Shown: positions 1 through 8,507 of the stretch, one piece after another | Layout: every line of letters begins with the position of its first letter | How positions within the stretch are numbered: the stretch's first letter is position 1 | DNA from: an uncultured Bacteroidales bacterium | GTDB lineage: Bacteria; Bacteroidota; Bacteroidia; Bacteroidales; UBA932 | DNA: 64,000 nucleotides | Assembly (NCBI GenBank): GCA_944322585.1 | Contig: CALUPB010000001.1 | Coordinates: 62,001-126,000, forward strand | Direction: 5' to 3' | Notes under the pieces: generated by a model | The model's input: the letters and a program-made list of their open reading frames with translations, nothing else | What the model was told of the DNA's origin: nothing | Databases searched by the model: none | Made by a program: the position numbers and the translations under genes

Positions 1-815
1 TTGTCGCCAGCCATATAGGGACGGTCCACCATGAAATCAATTATACCGTACAGGAAGGTCTGGACGCCCTGCGTGACGTCATCTATTTTATAGAAACCTA
101 CGATGTCACTACTGTCCGGGCATCCACACCCATGTATCTTCTGGCAAGAGTAATAAAGTCCATGGGTGTCAAGATGGTGCTTAGCGGCGAAGGGGCAGAC
201 GAGATATTCGGAGGATACCTGTATTTCCATAAGGCTCCGGACGCCCGCGCTTTCCATGAAGAGACTGTCAGGAAATTGTCCAGGCTTCATCTGTACGACT
301 GCCTGAGGGCCAACAAGGCGCTGGCGGCCTGGGGCGTGGAAGGACGGGTGCCGTTTCTCGACAAAGAATTCATGGATGTCGCGATGCGGTTGAATCCTGC
401 CGCAAAGATGTGTCCCGGAAAGACCATTGAGAAAAAGATTCTGCGGGAGGCCTTTTCGGACATGCTTCCTCACGACATAGCATGGAGGCAGAAAGAGCAA
501 TTCAGCGACGGGGTAGGATACGGGTGGATAGACGCCCTGAAGGACATCGCGGAGAAAACTGTCCCGGACAGCCAGTTTGCCCGTGCAGCAGAAAGATTTC
601 CGGTAAATCCTCCCCTGAACAAGGAAGAATACGTTTACAGGAGCATATTTGAAGAGCATTTCCCGAGTGACAGTGCCGCGGGAAGCGTACCGAGCATTCC
701 GAGCGTGGCGTGCTCCACTGCGGAGGCACTGGCGTGGGACGAGTCATTCCTCGGGAAGAACGACCCGAGCGGACGCGCTGTCTGCGGAGTCCATGAACAG
801 GCCTGCCGTTCATAG
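1..815 (+). CDS. asnB: Asparagine synthetase B, C-terminal part (cut by window edge)
   Basis: Only the C-terminal 270 residues lie in the window; the reading frame is already open at base 3 and the start is upstream. The protein makes asparagine from aspartate, ATP and glutamine. What is visible is the synthetase half: an ETYDVTTVRASTPMYLL stretch, then VLSGEGADEIFGGY (an AsnB synthetase-domain signature with acidic residues), the FHKAP segment, EGRVPFLDKEF, and a tail SVACSTAEALAWDESF ending in DPSGRAVCGVHEQA, typical of Bacteroidales AsnB. The N-terminal glutaminase domain with its catalytic Cys2 cannot be seen. A hairpin with a T-run follows at 849-885. Identification is secure; completeness is unknown. 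Confidence 0.95.
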   Translation, partial: VASHIGTVHHEINYTVQEGLDALRDVIYFIETYDVTTVRASTPMYLLARVIKSMGVKMVLSGEGADEIFGGYLYFHKAPDARAFHEETVRKLSRLHLYDCLRANKALAAWGVEGRVPFLDKEFMDVAMRLNPAAKMCPGKTIEKKILREAFSDMLPHDIAWRQKEQFSDGVGYGWIDALKDIAEKTVPDSQFARAAERFPVNPPLNKEEYVYRSIFEEHFPSDSAAGSVPSIPSVACSTAEALAWDESFLGKNDPSGRAVCGVHEQACRS

Positions 816-848
816 GATCCGCACACGCCGGGAAACACGGCCTTTCAG

Positions 849-885
849 ACAGTAACAAAAAACCGGCATTTCAGTTACTGTTTTA
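849..885 (+). terminator. Rho-independent terminator after asnB
   Basis: ACAGTAAC (849-856) pairs with GTTACTGT (874-881) around a 17-base loop and runs into TTTTAT. It sits 33 bases after the asnB stop and separates asnB from dapL. Confidence 0.75.
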
Positions 886-980
886 TCGGCACATGACAAA
901 AACGGCTGAATAATTCATATGCGGAAAAATTTTCCGTCGGAAAACGCCCCGGGACTGTATACGGCATGCGCGATTCAGAG

Positions 981-988
981 TATTTTTG
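981..988 (+). promoter_or_regulatory. Bacteroidota -7 element for dapL
   Basis: TATTTTTG matches the Bacteroidota sigma-A -7 consensus TAnnTTTG and lies 86 bases before the dapL ATG. I see no convincing TTG -33 element 19-20 bases upstream, so the site rests on the -7 match and its position between the asnB terminator and dapL. Confidence 0.5.
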
Positions 989-1074
989 TATAATGATTGA
1001 CCGGAACGGCCGGGCCGCTTGCAGACGGGGTTGTTACCGGACATGTAATGCAACCGGTAAAAAAGGAAAAGACT

Positions 1075-2310
1075 ATGGCACTTGTAAATGAAAATTATCT
1101 GAAACTCCCGGGAAGTTACCTGTTTTCTGACATTGCAAGAGAAATCCAGTCTTTCAAGAAAATAAACCCTGAAGTCAGACTCATAAATCTGGGGATAGGA
1201 GATGTCACGAAACCTCTTCCTGAAGTATGCGTCAAAGCCATGCACAAGGCCGTGGACGAAATGTCGAATGCCGCCACATTCAGAGGCTACGGGCCGGGAC
1301 AGGGATATGATTTCCTCATCAATGCCATAATCCGCAACAACTACCAGTCCCGCGGGGTAAGTCTCGACAAGTCCGAAATCTTCATAAGCGACGGCTCCAA
1401 AAGCGACACCGGAAATTTCTGCGACATCCTCAGCACCGACAACAGCGTAGGGCTCACCGATCCGATATATCCCGTCTACGTAGACAGCAATGTCATAGAC
1501 GGACGTGCGGGGGACATAGGCAGGGACGGCCGCTGGAGCAATATCACATACATGCCGTGCACCGCGGAGAACAATTTCCTTCCAAGGATTCCCGGCCACC
1601 GGGTAGACATAATCTACCTGTGCTACCCGAACAACCCTACCGGCACGGTACTCACACGGGAACAGCTTAAAGAATGGGTCGACTATGCCCTGGCAAACGA
1701 CACCCTCATATTATACGATTCGGCATATGAAGCATTCATCAGGGACAAGAATATCCCGCACACCATATATGAAATCAAAAACGCGAAAAAATGCGCCGTG
1801 GAATTCAGAAGTTTCTCGAAGATAGCCGGATTCACAGGGGTAAGATGCGCATATACCGTCGTCCCGCATGAAGTCAGCGGTGCGCTGTCCGACGATTCGA
1901 GGACAAGCCTGAACAAGTTATGGAGCAGAAGGCAGAGCACCAAGTTCAACGGGACAAGCTATATCACTCAGAGAGGGGCAGAAGCCATATTTACTCCCGA
2001 AGGGAAAAAACAGGTCAGAAAAATCATCGACTATTACCTTGAGAACGCGAGAATCATGAGAGACGGGATGCAGGATGCGGGACTTACCGTGTATGGAGGC
2101 GTTAATGCGCCCTATATATGGCTGAAAACACCGGAAGGCAAGACATCGTGGAAATTCTTCGAATATCTCCTGCACAGGGCGCATGTCATCGGGACTCCAG
2201 GCTCTGGCTTCGGGCCGAGCGGGGAAGGCTACCTCAGGCTTACGGCATTCGGGGAGAGATACGACTGCATAGAAGCAATGGAAAGAATCAGACGGAACTT
2301 CAACAGATAG
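1075..2310 (+). CDS. dapL: LL-diaminopimelate aminotransferase
   Basis: A 411-residue class I/II PLP aminotransferase that converts tetrahydrodipicolinate to LL-diaminopimelate in one step, feeding lysine and peptidoglycan synthesis. The family start MALVNENYLKLPGSYLFSDI fixes the ATG at 1075, although the frame is open further upstream (from 997). NLGIGDVTKPLP (about residues 39-50), YPNNPTG (about 184-190) and the PLP-lysine motif SFSKIAGFTG (Lys about 249) are present. The typical C-terminal GEGYLRLTAFG substrate-binding segment is intact. glnA follows after 20 bases, so the two are probably co-transcribed. DapL is the usual DAP route in Bacteroidales, which lets the cell skip succinylated or acetylated intermediates. 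Confidence 0.96.
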   Translation: MALVNENYLKLPGSYLFSDIAREIQSFKKINPEVRLINLGIGDVTKPLPEVCVKAMHKAVDEMSNAATFRGYGPGQGYDFLINAIIRNNYQSRGVSLDKSEIFISDGSKSDTGNFCDILSTDNSVGLTDPIYPVYVDSNVIDGRAGDIGRDGRWSNITYMPCTAENNFLPRIPGHRVDIIYLCYPNNPTGTVLTREQLKEWVDYALANDTLILYDSAYEAFIRDKNIPHTIYEIKNAKKCAVEFRSFSKIAGFTGVRCAYTVVPHEVSGALSDDSRTSLNKLWSRRQSTKFNGTSYITQRGAEAIFTPEGKKQVRKIIDYYLENARIMRDGMQDAGLTVYGGVNAPYIWLKTPEGKTSWKFFEYLLHRAHVIGTPGSGFGPSGEGYLRLTAFGERYDCIEAMERIRRNFNR

Positions 2311-2330
2311 ATAAACTAAAAATTTGTGTC

Positions 2331-4520
2331 ATGTCAAATCTAAGATTCAAGATGGTGGAGACGGCCTTCGGGAAAAAGCCGTCCCCGGTAAGTGTTCCTG
2401 ACGGCCGCACATCCGATTATTTCGGGATGTATGTCTTCAACAGGGAAAAAATGTTCAGGTACCTTCCGGCAAAGGTTTTCGCACAGCTGACAGACGTCAT
2501 CGACACCGGCTCCGCGCTCGACAGGAGCATCGCGGATGAGGTGGCGGCCGGAATGAAGAAATGGGCCGTCGAAATGGGGGCCACACATTATACGCACTGG
2601 TTCGCACCGCTTACGGAAGGGACGGCGGAAAAGCATGATTCTTTTATCGAACATGACGGCAAGGGAGGTGTGATAGAGGAGTTTTCAGGCAAGCTCCTCG
2701 TTCAGCAGGAACCGGACGCGTCTTCCTTTCCGAGCGGAGGCATCAGGAACACATTCGAAGCCAGGGGATACTCTGCCTGGGATCCTTCCTCCCCGGCCTT
2801 CATCGTGGACGACACTCTCTGCATCCCTACGATATTCATAGCATATACCGGGGAATCCCTCGACTACAAGGCTCCGCTGCTCAAGGCCCTGAGAGCCGTG
2901 GACAAGGCCGCCACAGATGTCTGCCGCTATTTCAACCCCGATGTCAGGAAGGTATACGCCTATCTGGGATGGGAACAGGAATATTTTCTGGTAGATGAAG
3001 GGCTGTATGCCGCACGTCCCGACCTGCTTCTGACAGGACGTACCCTGATGGGGCATGATTCGGCCAAGAACCAGCAGCTGGAGGACCACTATTTCGGAGC
3101 CATTCCGTCCAGAGTCACCGCCTTCATGAAAGAACTCGAAATAGAGGCGCTAAAACTTGGCATACCTCTCAAGACAAGGCACAACGAGGTGGCCCCGAAC
3201 CAGTTCGAACTTGCCCCGGTATACGAGGAATGCAATCTGGCCAACGACCACAACATGCTGATAATGTCGCTGATGCGCAAGATCGCCCGCAATCACGGGT
3301 TCCGCGTGCTCCTGCACGAGAAGCCGTTCAAGGGTATCAACGGCAGCGGAAAGCATAACAACTGGTCCCTCGGCACGGACACGGGACTTGCCCTGATGTC
3401 TCCCGGCAAGGATTTCTCCAGCAACCTCAGGTTCGTGACATTCGTGGTCAATACGCTTATGGCCGTCTACCGTCACAATGGGCTGCTGAAAGCCTCAATC
3501 ATAAGTGCCAGCAACGCCCACAGGCTCGGGGCCAACGAAGCCCCTCCCGCCATCATCTCAAGTTTCCTCGGGGCACAGCTTTCCGCCGTGCTGCATCATA
3601 TCGAGGAAAGCGAAGACGAAAGTTTCCAGACATTGAGCGGGAAAAAGGGGATGAAACTGGACATCCCGCAGATTCCGGAAATACTTGTGGACAATACCGA
3701 CAGGAACAGGACCTCTCCGTTTGCATTCACCGGAAACAGGTTCGAATTCAGGGCTGTCGGTTCGGAAGCCAACTGCGCGAGCGCGATGATTGTGCTCAAT
3801 GCGGCCCTGGCAGAACAGCTGACGGAATTCAAGGCCGCGGTAGACAAGCGCATCGCCTCGGGTGAAGAAAAGGACCGTGCCATCCTCAGCGAAATCCGCA
3901 AATGCATAAAAATATGCAAGCCGATCCATTTCGACGGCAACGGATACAGCGAAGAATGGAAGGCAGAAGCCGCAAGGAGAGGGCTTGACTGCGAAACAAG
4001 CGTTCCAGTCATCTACGACAGCTACCTCACTGAGGACAGCGTGAGCATGTTCGAGAAGACAGGCGTAATGACAAGGAAGGAACTCGAGGCCAGAAACGGG
4101 GTGAAATGGGAAACCTACACCAAGAAGATACAGATAGAGGCCCGCGTGCTCGGAGACCTGGCAATGAACCATATAGTGCCGGTGGCCACAGGATACCAGA
4201 GTTCACTCCTGGACAATGTCCACAAGATGCACGAGATATTTCCGAAGGAGAAGGCGGACGCCATGACCGTCAGGAACATGGAGCTCATTGAAGAAATCTC
4301 GGAACACACGGCCTTCATCAAAGGGCATGTGGACAGCATGACCGAAGCAAGGAAAATCGCGAACAGGATTGAAGACGAAAGGGAAAAGGCCATTGCCTAC
4401 CACGATACCGTGTTCCCGGCCCTGGATGAAATCCGATATCATATAGACAAACTCGAACTCATCGTCGATGACCGGATATGGACGCTGCCGAAATACCGTG
4501 AGCTGCTGTTCATCAGATAA
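2331..4520 (+). CDS. glnN: Glutamine synthetase type III
   Basis: A 729-residue glutamine synthetase of the large type III class typical of Bacteroidales and some cyanobacteria, far longer than GSI (about 470 residues). It condenses glutamate and ammonia with ATP. The start MSNLRFKMVETAF at 2331 is the family start; the same frame is open from 2118 inside dapL, which is discounted. Visible signatures include WEQEYFLVD, KTRHNEVAPNQFELAP (ATP/metal-binding region), KGINGSGKHNNWSLGTD (glutamate-binding region) and NRTSPFAFTGNRFEFRAVGS. The C-terminal helical extension is present. It lies 20 bases behind dapL and near asnB, making an amino-nitrogen cluster. A small hairpin lies just past its stop. 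Confidence 0.96.
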   Translation: MSNLRFKMVETAFGKKPSPVSVPDGRTSDYFGMYVFNREKMFRYLPAKVFAQLTDVIDTGSALDRSIADEVAAGMKKWAVEMGATHYTHWFAPLTEGTAEKHDSFIEHDGKGGVIEEFSGKLLVQQEPDASSFPSGGIRNTFEARGYSAWDPSSPAFIVDDTLCIPTIFIAYTGESLDYKAPLLKALRAVDKAATDVCRYFNPDVRKVYAYLGWEQEYFLVDEGLYAARPDLLLTGRTLMGHDSAKNQQLEDHYFGAIPSRVTAFMKELEIEALKLGIPLKTRHNEVAPNQFELAPVYEECNLANDHNMLIMSLMRKIARNHGFRVLLHEKPFKGINGSGKHNNWSLGTDTGLALMSPGKDFSSNLRFVTFVVNTLMAVYRHNGLLKASIISASNAHRLGANEAPPAIISSFLGAQLSAVLHHIEESEDESFQTLSGKKGMKLDIPQIPEILVDNTDRNRTSPFAFTGNRFEFRAVGSEANCASAMIVLNAALAEQLTEFKAAVDKRIASGEEKDRAILSEIRKCIKICKPIHFDGNGYSEEWKAEAARRGLDCETSVPVIYDSYLTEDSVSMFEKTGVMTRKELEARNGVKWETYTKKIQIEARVLGDLAMNHIVPVATGYQSSLLDNVHKMHEIFPKEKADAMTVRNMELIEEISEHTAFIKGHVDSMTEARKIANRIEDEREKAIAYHDTVFPALDEIRYHIDKLELIVDDRIWTLPKYRELLFIR

Positions 4521-4523
4521 TGT

Positions 4524-4542
4524 CCGGGAGCGGCAGCTCCGG
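4524..4542. terminator. Hairpin between convergent glnN and EamA genes
   Basis: CCGGGAGC and GCTCCGG form a stem with one bulged G around a GGCA loop. It occupies most of the 26-base gap between two convergent stops. Neither side has a good T-run, so terminator function is only likely. Confidence 0.35.
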
Positions 4543-4546
4543 GGGT

Positions 4547-5482
4547 TCAGGCATTGTCTTCGGCATGACGGGCCTTGCTCCGGTTGACGAGGAAGACTCC
4601 GGAAAAAATGAGGACCACGGCCAGAACCTTGAGCATATTGAATGTGTCCATGCCCCAGATGATGGCCACTATGGTCGCCACCACGGGCTGGACATAATTG
4701 TACATAGCCACAAGCGTAGGCCTGAGGTATTTCTGTCCTACCGGGACGATCAGGTAGCAGAGGAAAGTCCCGAACACGAGGACATAGGCAAGTTCAGCGT
4801 ACTCCGTAAAGGTAATGGCTTCCCATCCCGTATAGGCAAGGCTTCTTGCCGACATCGGCAGCATGACTGCAGATGCGAAGGTAAACATCCATTTCATCAG
4901 GGTCACGGGAGAATATTTCCGGATAAGATCCCTGAAAATGACGAGGTAGACGGCATAGGAGCACTGAGCGAAAAAACACAGCAGATCCCCCGTCAGGCTT
5001 GAAGAACGCCCCGACGGCACACTGGCGTCAGCCCCGGGCATCAGACGGTTGCCGAAGACCAGAAGCAGGGCGCCGCATGCCCCGAGAAGCACGCCGCCAG
5101 CCTTTCTCCATGTGACCGGTTCCTTTATGAATATGGCGGCGAAAATCATCGTCACTATAGGAAGAGTCGTGGTTATGATGGACGCATCCACGGGAGAGGT
5201 CATCGACACTCCCGTGACATACACGCCCTGGTTCAGCAGAATGGCGAAAAGCCCGGCAAAGAAGAACTTCACATAGTCACCCCTGTCAGTAACCTTCTCT
5301 CCTTTCGAGAATATGGACAGTATCCAGAAGAGCGCGGCTGCCCCGAATATACGCACATCGGCAACCAGAAGCGACGAGACTGCATCGGAATTCATCGCCG
5401 CCTTGGAAACCGGAGCCATCAGGCCCCACATTATGCTTGCCGTCAGCATCGACACATGACCTATTTTCTGTTCCTTTGTCAT
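4547..5482 (-). CDS. EamA/DMT-family transporter
   Basis: A 311-residue inner-membrane protein with about ten hydrophobic segments in two EamA repeats, the second beginning near SLTGDLLCFFAQCSYAVYLVIF. EamA proteins of the drug/metabolite transporter superfamily usually export amino acids or other small metabolites; the substrate cannot be read here. The start MTKEQKIGHVSM at 5482 is chosen over an upstream in-frame ATG at 5569 because the extra 29 residues are polar and unlike family members. The sequence GVYVTGVSMTSPVDASIITTTLPIV is a typical first-repeat motif. It is divergent from mgsA (start-to-start 146 bases) and convergent with glnN. Confidence 0.85.
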   Translation of the reverse strand: MTKEQKIGHVSMLTASIMWGLMAPVSKAAMNSDAVSSLLVADVRIFGAAALFWILSIFSKGEKVTDRGDYVKFFFAGLFAILLNQGVYVTGVSMTSPVDASIITTTLPIVTMIFAAIFIKEPVTWRKAGGVLLGACGALLLVFGNRLMPGADASVPSGRSSSLTGDLLCFFAQCSYAVYLVIFRDLIRKYSPVTLMKWMFTFASAVMLPMSARSLAYTGWEAITFTEYAELAYVLVFGTFLCYLIVPVGQKYLRPTLVAMYNYVQPVVATIVAIIWGMDTFNMLKVLAVVLIFSGVFLVNRSKARHAEDNA

Positions 5483-5628
5483 AATTTCCGATTTTGAGGG
5501 CGCAAAAATACACAAAAAACCGATATTTTTCGTATTATTGTTCCGGTTTGGCAACCATACGGCCGACATGGCCGGGCATCCTGTCCTCCAGCAGGCAGAA
5601 AGAACAAGACATTCAATTAATTATAAAA

Positions 5629-6084
5629 ATGATACGTAACATAGCACTTGTAGCCCACGATGCGAGAAAGGCGGAACTCGTAAACTGGGTAAAATTCAAT
5701 GCAGGTTCCCTGCAGTCATGCCGTCTGTACTGTACAGGCACTACAGGAAGGCTCATAGAGGAGGCACTGCGGGAAGAACTCAGTGACAGATGCCCCGAAA
5801 TAACGAAACTACTGAGCGGCCCTCTCGGAGGCGATGCCCAGATCAGCGCGATGATAGCCGAATACAAGGTGGACATGCTGGTTTTCTTCTGCGACAATCT
5901 TATCATGCAGGGACACCAGAACGATGTGATGGGGCTCGTAAGACTGGCCTCGCTCTACAACGTTCCGTTCGCCACCAATAGGAGCACGGCGGATTTCATC
6001 ATCTCGTCCCCTCTGTTCCACGATCCTTCATACGAAAGGATCATCCCTGCATGCATTGAGTCTTACAAGAACAGGAAACTTTAG
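5629..6084 (+). CDS. mgsA: Methylglyoxal synthase
   Basis: A 151-residue cytosolic enzyme, the usual family length, that converts dihydroxyacetone phosphate to methylglyoxal and phosphate, bypassing lower glycolysis when phosphate is short. Visible motifs are ALVAHDARK at the N-terminus, the phosphate-binding TGTTG (36-40), and SGPLGGDAQ with the catalytic Asp69 (Asp71 in E. coli). The start MIRNIALVAHD is the family start; the frame is open upstream to 5494 but that stretch is not conserved in kind. It stands alone, with a strong hairpin downstream shared with the end of rng. Confidence 0.96.
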   Translation: MIRNIALVAHDARKAELVNWVKFNAGSLQSCRLYCTGTTGRLIEEALREELSDRCPEITKLLSGPLGGDAQISAMIAEYKVDMLVFFCDNLIMQGHQNDVMGLVRLASLYNVPFATNRSTADFIISSPLFHDPSYERIIPACIESYKNRKL

Positions 6085-6173
6085 AAACTGTTTTGAATTT
6101 TTGGCAACATTACCAATTTTGCGATATAAATTTATAAAAGGATTTCCGGATAGGATTTTAACGGAACAGACAG

Positions 6174-6210
6174 AAAAAGGGGGACTAGCTGTCCAGCTTG
6201 TCCCCCTTTT
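6174..6210. terminator. Bidirectional terminator overlapping the rng 3' end
   Basis: AAAAGGGGGAC (6175-6185) and GTCCCCCTTTT (6200-6210) form a perfect 11-base-pair stem around a 14-base loop, with A/T tails on both sides. It serves mgsA on the plus strand and rng on the minus strand. The rng stop is at 6185-6187, so the loop and right arm encode the last residues of RNase G. Confidence 0.85.
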
Positions 6211-7741
6211 CATTGTAGAATTCATTCTGCAGGACCGTGAAGTCCGTGACTTCAACGAGTTTGATCTTGCATCTGTACCTGTTTCTCCACTTGTGCAGTA
6301 TGGAGAAAAGTCCTTTATTGAGATATGCTCCGAGAATGGGACTGACCTTAAGGACAAAAGTCCTGATTCCTTTCTCGCCGACGTAATACGCAAGACGTCT
6401 CTCGATGGCTTCGTCTATCACTACGCTTGAGGAAATCTTTCCTGTCCCGTGACATACCGGGCATACTTCCGCAGTATTTATCTCCGTCGCGGGCCTTACC
6501 CGCTGGCGGGTTATCTGCATAAGCCCGAACTTCGTGAGAGGCAGCACATTGTGTTTCGCCCTGTCATTCTGCATCAGCTCCTGCATATGCTTGTACAGCA
6601 TATTCCGGTGCTCTCCGGACTCCATGTCTATGAAATCGACTATCACAATGCCGCCCATATCCCTGAGGCGGAGCTGACGGGCGATCTCTTCAGCCGCATA
6701 ACAGTTGACGTCATACGTATTCTGTTCTTGCTCCTTGTTCTTGGAGCGGATCCCGCTGTTGACATCGATCACATGTAGAGCCTCCGTATGCTCTATGACA
6801 AGATATGCCCCCTGTCTGATCGGGACGACCTTCCCGAAAGAACTCTTTATCTGCCGCGTGACCTCGAAATGGTCGAAGATGGGCTGGGAGTCCCTATAAT
6901 GCTTCACTATCTTCTCCTGCTCCGGGGAAATCAGTGAAATATACTTCCTTATCTCCTCATACACACTGTCATCATTGACATAGATGTTCGAAAACGAGTC
7001 ATTGAGGAGATCCCTCAGGATTGTCGTCGTCTTGCTGTATTCAGTGAACAGCAGCTGGACAGACTTTGAACGGGCGAACTTGTTCCAGGACCCTTCCCAT
7101 TTTTCCACGAGAGAGATTATCTCGGCATCAAGTACGGCTGCATTCTTGCCTTCCGCTGCAGTCCGGATGATGGCTCCGTAGTTCTTGGGAAGTATGTTCC
7201 TCACAAGTGTCTCAAGCCTCCGTTTCTCTTCCTTTGAAGAGATTTTCTGGGAGACGCTCACCTTCTCTGCAAAAGGGAGCAGTACAATATTGCGTCCTGC
7301 CAATGAAATTTCCGCTGTCAGTCTTGATCCTTTGGTAGATATCGGTTCCTTGACTATCTGCACGATGAGCATCTGTCCTTGACTGAGCACATTCTCGATA
7401 CGTCCCTCTTTCTCAAGTACCGGACCGATCTTTATGTGGGAATACATCCCCTTCATGTCCGCATTGGGATTGCTTCTCTTGACGAATTCATCGAAAGCCC
7501 TGAAATAGAGCCCCAGGTCAAGATAATGCACAAAAGCCTCTTTCTCGTCTCCGATATCCACAAAGGCAGCGTTGAGGGACGGAAGGATTTTCTTCACCTT
7601 CCCGAGATACACATCTCCCACAGAGAAACTGTGACCTGCGCTTGACTCATGGTTGAGTTCGATCAGCCGATGATTCTCCATCAGAGCAATCGAAACTCCG
7701 TCAGAATTGACATCAACGATAAGATCCTTTACTGATTCCAT
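6185..7741 (-). CDS. rng: Ribonuclease E/G family endoribonuclease (RNase G)
   Basis: A 518-residue endoribonuclease for 16S rRNA maturation and mRNA decay, RNase G-like in length because it lacks the long RNase E scaffold tail. An S1 RNA-binding domain spans about 38-125 (VGDVYLGKVKKILPSLNAAFVDIG). Catalytic magnesium residues are Asp326 in VIDVNSG and Asp369/Asp372 in VDFIDM. The zinc-link CPVCHG (427-432) for dimerisation is present. The start MESVKDLIVDVNS is the only good one. Upstream on the same strand lie the 30-residue basic ORF and the HU gene, with a hairpin at 7802-7830 between. The stop lies within a bidirectional terminator. Confidence 0.95.
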   Translation of the reverse strand: MESVKDLIVDVNSDGVSIALMENHRLIELNHESSAGHSFSVGDVYLGKVKKILPSLNAAFVDIGDEKEAFVHYLDLGLYFRAFDEFVKRSNPNADMKGMYSHIKIGPVLEKEGRIENVLSQGQMLIVQIVKEPISTKGSRLTAEISLAGRNIVLLPFAEKVSVSQKISSKEEKRRLETLVRNILPKNYGAIIRTAAEGKNAAVLDAEIISLVEKWEGSWNKFARSKSVQLLFTEYSKTTTILRDLLNDSFSNIYVNDDSVYEEIRKYISLISPEQEKIVKHYRDSQPIFDHFEVTRQIKSSFGKVVPIRQGAYLVIEHTEALHVIDVNSGIRSKNKEQEQNTYDVNCYAAEEIARQLRLRDMGGIVIVDFIDMESGEHRNMLYKHMQELMQNDRAKHNVLPLTKFGLMQITRQRVRPATEINTAEVCPVCHGTGKISSSVVIDEAIERRLAYYVGEKGIRTFVLKVSPILGAYLNKGLFSILHKWRNRYRCKIKLVEVTDFTVLQNEFYNEKGDKLDS

Positions 7742-7801
7742 CCAGGAAATTTACATTATTGGTACAATGGAACGGAGCAGACAATGCTGCTCCCAAAAGT
7801 C

Positions 7802-7830
7802 AGAAAGGCTGACCCCCGGCCAGCCTTTCT
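7802..7830 (-). terminator. Hairpin after the basic microprotein gene
   Basis: AGAAAGGCTG (7802-7811) pairs perfectly with CAGCCTTTCT (7821-7830) around a nine-base loop. On the minus strand it follows the microprotein stop by 32 bases and is followed by GACTTTTGG, a weak T-run, so it may terminate or attenuate before rng. Confidence 0.55.
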
Positions 7831-7862
7831 CAATCTAACAGACTGCTAAAATGGCAGAGACA

Positions 7863-7955
7863 CTACTTTCTCTTCTTGTGTCTGTTCTTGCGCAAACGTT
7901 TCTTGCGTTTGTGCGTCGCCATCTTATGTCTCTTTCTTTTTTTACCGCTTGGCAT
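7863..7955 (-). CDS. Very basic 30-residue microprotein, probable ribosomal protein (bL38 candidate)
   Basis: A short frame reads ATG to TAG and begins MPSGKKRKRHKMATHKRKK. About two thirds of its residues are Lys, Arg or His. Composition, size and the start codon 18 bases beyond the HU stop support a real gene rather than chance. Such extremely basic peptides are typical of small ribosomal proteins. From memory, Bacteroidota ribosomes contain a small lineage-specific protein, bL38, and this is a candidate; I cannot confirm the match without alignment. It lies between hupA-like and rng and would be missed by callers with a 60-residue cutoff. Confidence 0.75.
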   Translation of the reverse strand: MPSGKKRKRHKMATHKRKKRLRKNRHKKRK

Positions 7956-7972
7956 AATCAGAAAATTTTAAA

Positions 7973-8248
7973 TTATTTTTTTACGATGTTCACAAATACC
8001 TTTGCCGGCTTGAAGGCAGGTACATCGTGAGCAGGAATAGTCATCGTAGTGTTCTTGGTTATATTCCTTGCGGCCTTTTCTGCGCGGTGCTTGATGATAA
8101 AGCTGCCGAACCCGCGGAGATATACAGGATTACCCTTTGAGAGAGAATCCTTTACGCTCTCCATAAATGCCTCAACCACTGTCTGCACAGTAATTTTCTC
8201 AATGCCTGTTGCCTTAGCAACTTCATTTACGATTTCTGCCTTTGTCAT
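7973..8248 (-). CDS. hup: HU-family DNA-binding protein
   Basis: A 91-residue HU/IHF-type histone-like protein that bends and compacts DNA as a dimer. The sequence MTKAEIVNEVAKATGIEK, the PVYLRGFGSFIIKHRAEKAARN beta-arm (HU signature GFGxF) and FKPAKVFVNIVKK at the end are all canonical. The ATG at 8248 is the family start; the frame is open to 8323, but that stretch overlaps the promoter. A full promoter (TTG-N19-TATCTTTG) lies just upstream, with the TSS expected about 40 bases before the ATG. The microprotein follows closely. Confidence 0.96.
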   Translation of the reverse strand: MTKAEIVNEVAKATGIEKITVQTVVEAFMESVKDSLSKGNPVYLRGFGSFIIKHRAEKAARNITKNTTMTIPAHDVPAFKPAKVFVNIVKK

Positions 8249-8293
8249 AATAATATATTTTAAAATCAATACATAAAAACCGATACAACCGTG

Positions 8294-8323
8294 CAAAGAT
8301 AGACATCTTTTTTGGAGATGCAA
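8294..8323 (-). promoter_or_regulatory. Bacteroidota promoter of the HU gene
   Basis: On the minus strand TTG (8323-8321), 19 bases, then TATCTTTG (8301-8294). This matches the TTTG-N19/20-TAnnTTTG consensus and lies 46 bases before the HU ATG. Confidence 0.8.
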
Positions 8324-8458
8324 TATTTTTCAGTGCTTTTTGAACAGTTTTTCTCTGTCATATCGGCGAATCAGATGCGCAGGAGCTTATTTCGTAGCAG
8401 AATGGAGTGTGGCATAAAGATTGACATACTATGCCGCCGGTCTTTAAACGGGCCCGCT

Positions 8459-8475
8459 ACTGCCAATTTGGCAGT
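8459..8475. promoter_or_regulatory. 17-bp palindrome before lon
   Basis: ACTGCCAATTTGGCAGT is a perfect palindrome around one central base, 32 bases before the lon ATG in the HU/lon divergent spacer. Position and symmetry suggest a repressor or stress-regulator operator. No TAnnTTTG element is visible for lon, so its control may differ from the neighbouring HU promoter. Confidence 0.5.
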
Positions 8476-8507
8476 AAGATTATGTATTATATAATAAGGT
8501 ATAGAAT

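Noticed and set aside
8410-8430. TGGCATAAAGATTGA resembling a sigma-54 site before lon
   Set aside because: Spacing is right but the -12 GC is GA, and no enhancer-like site or regulator gene is nearby.
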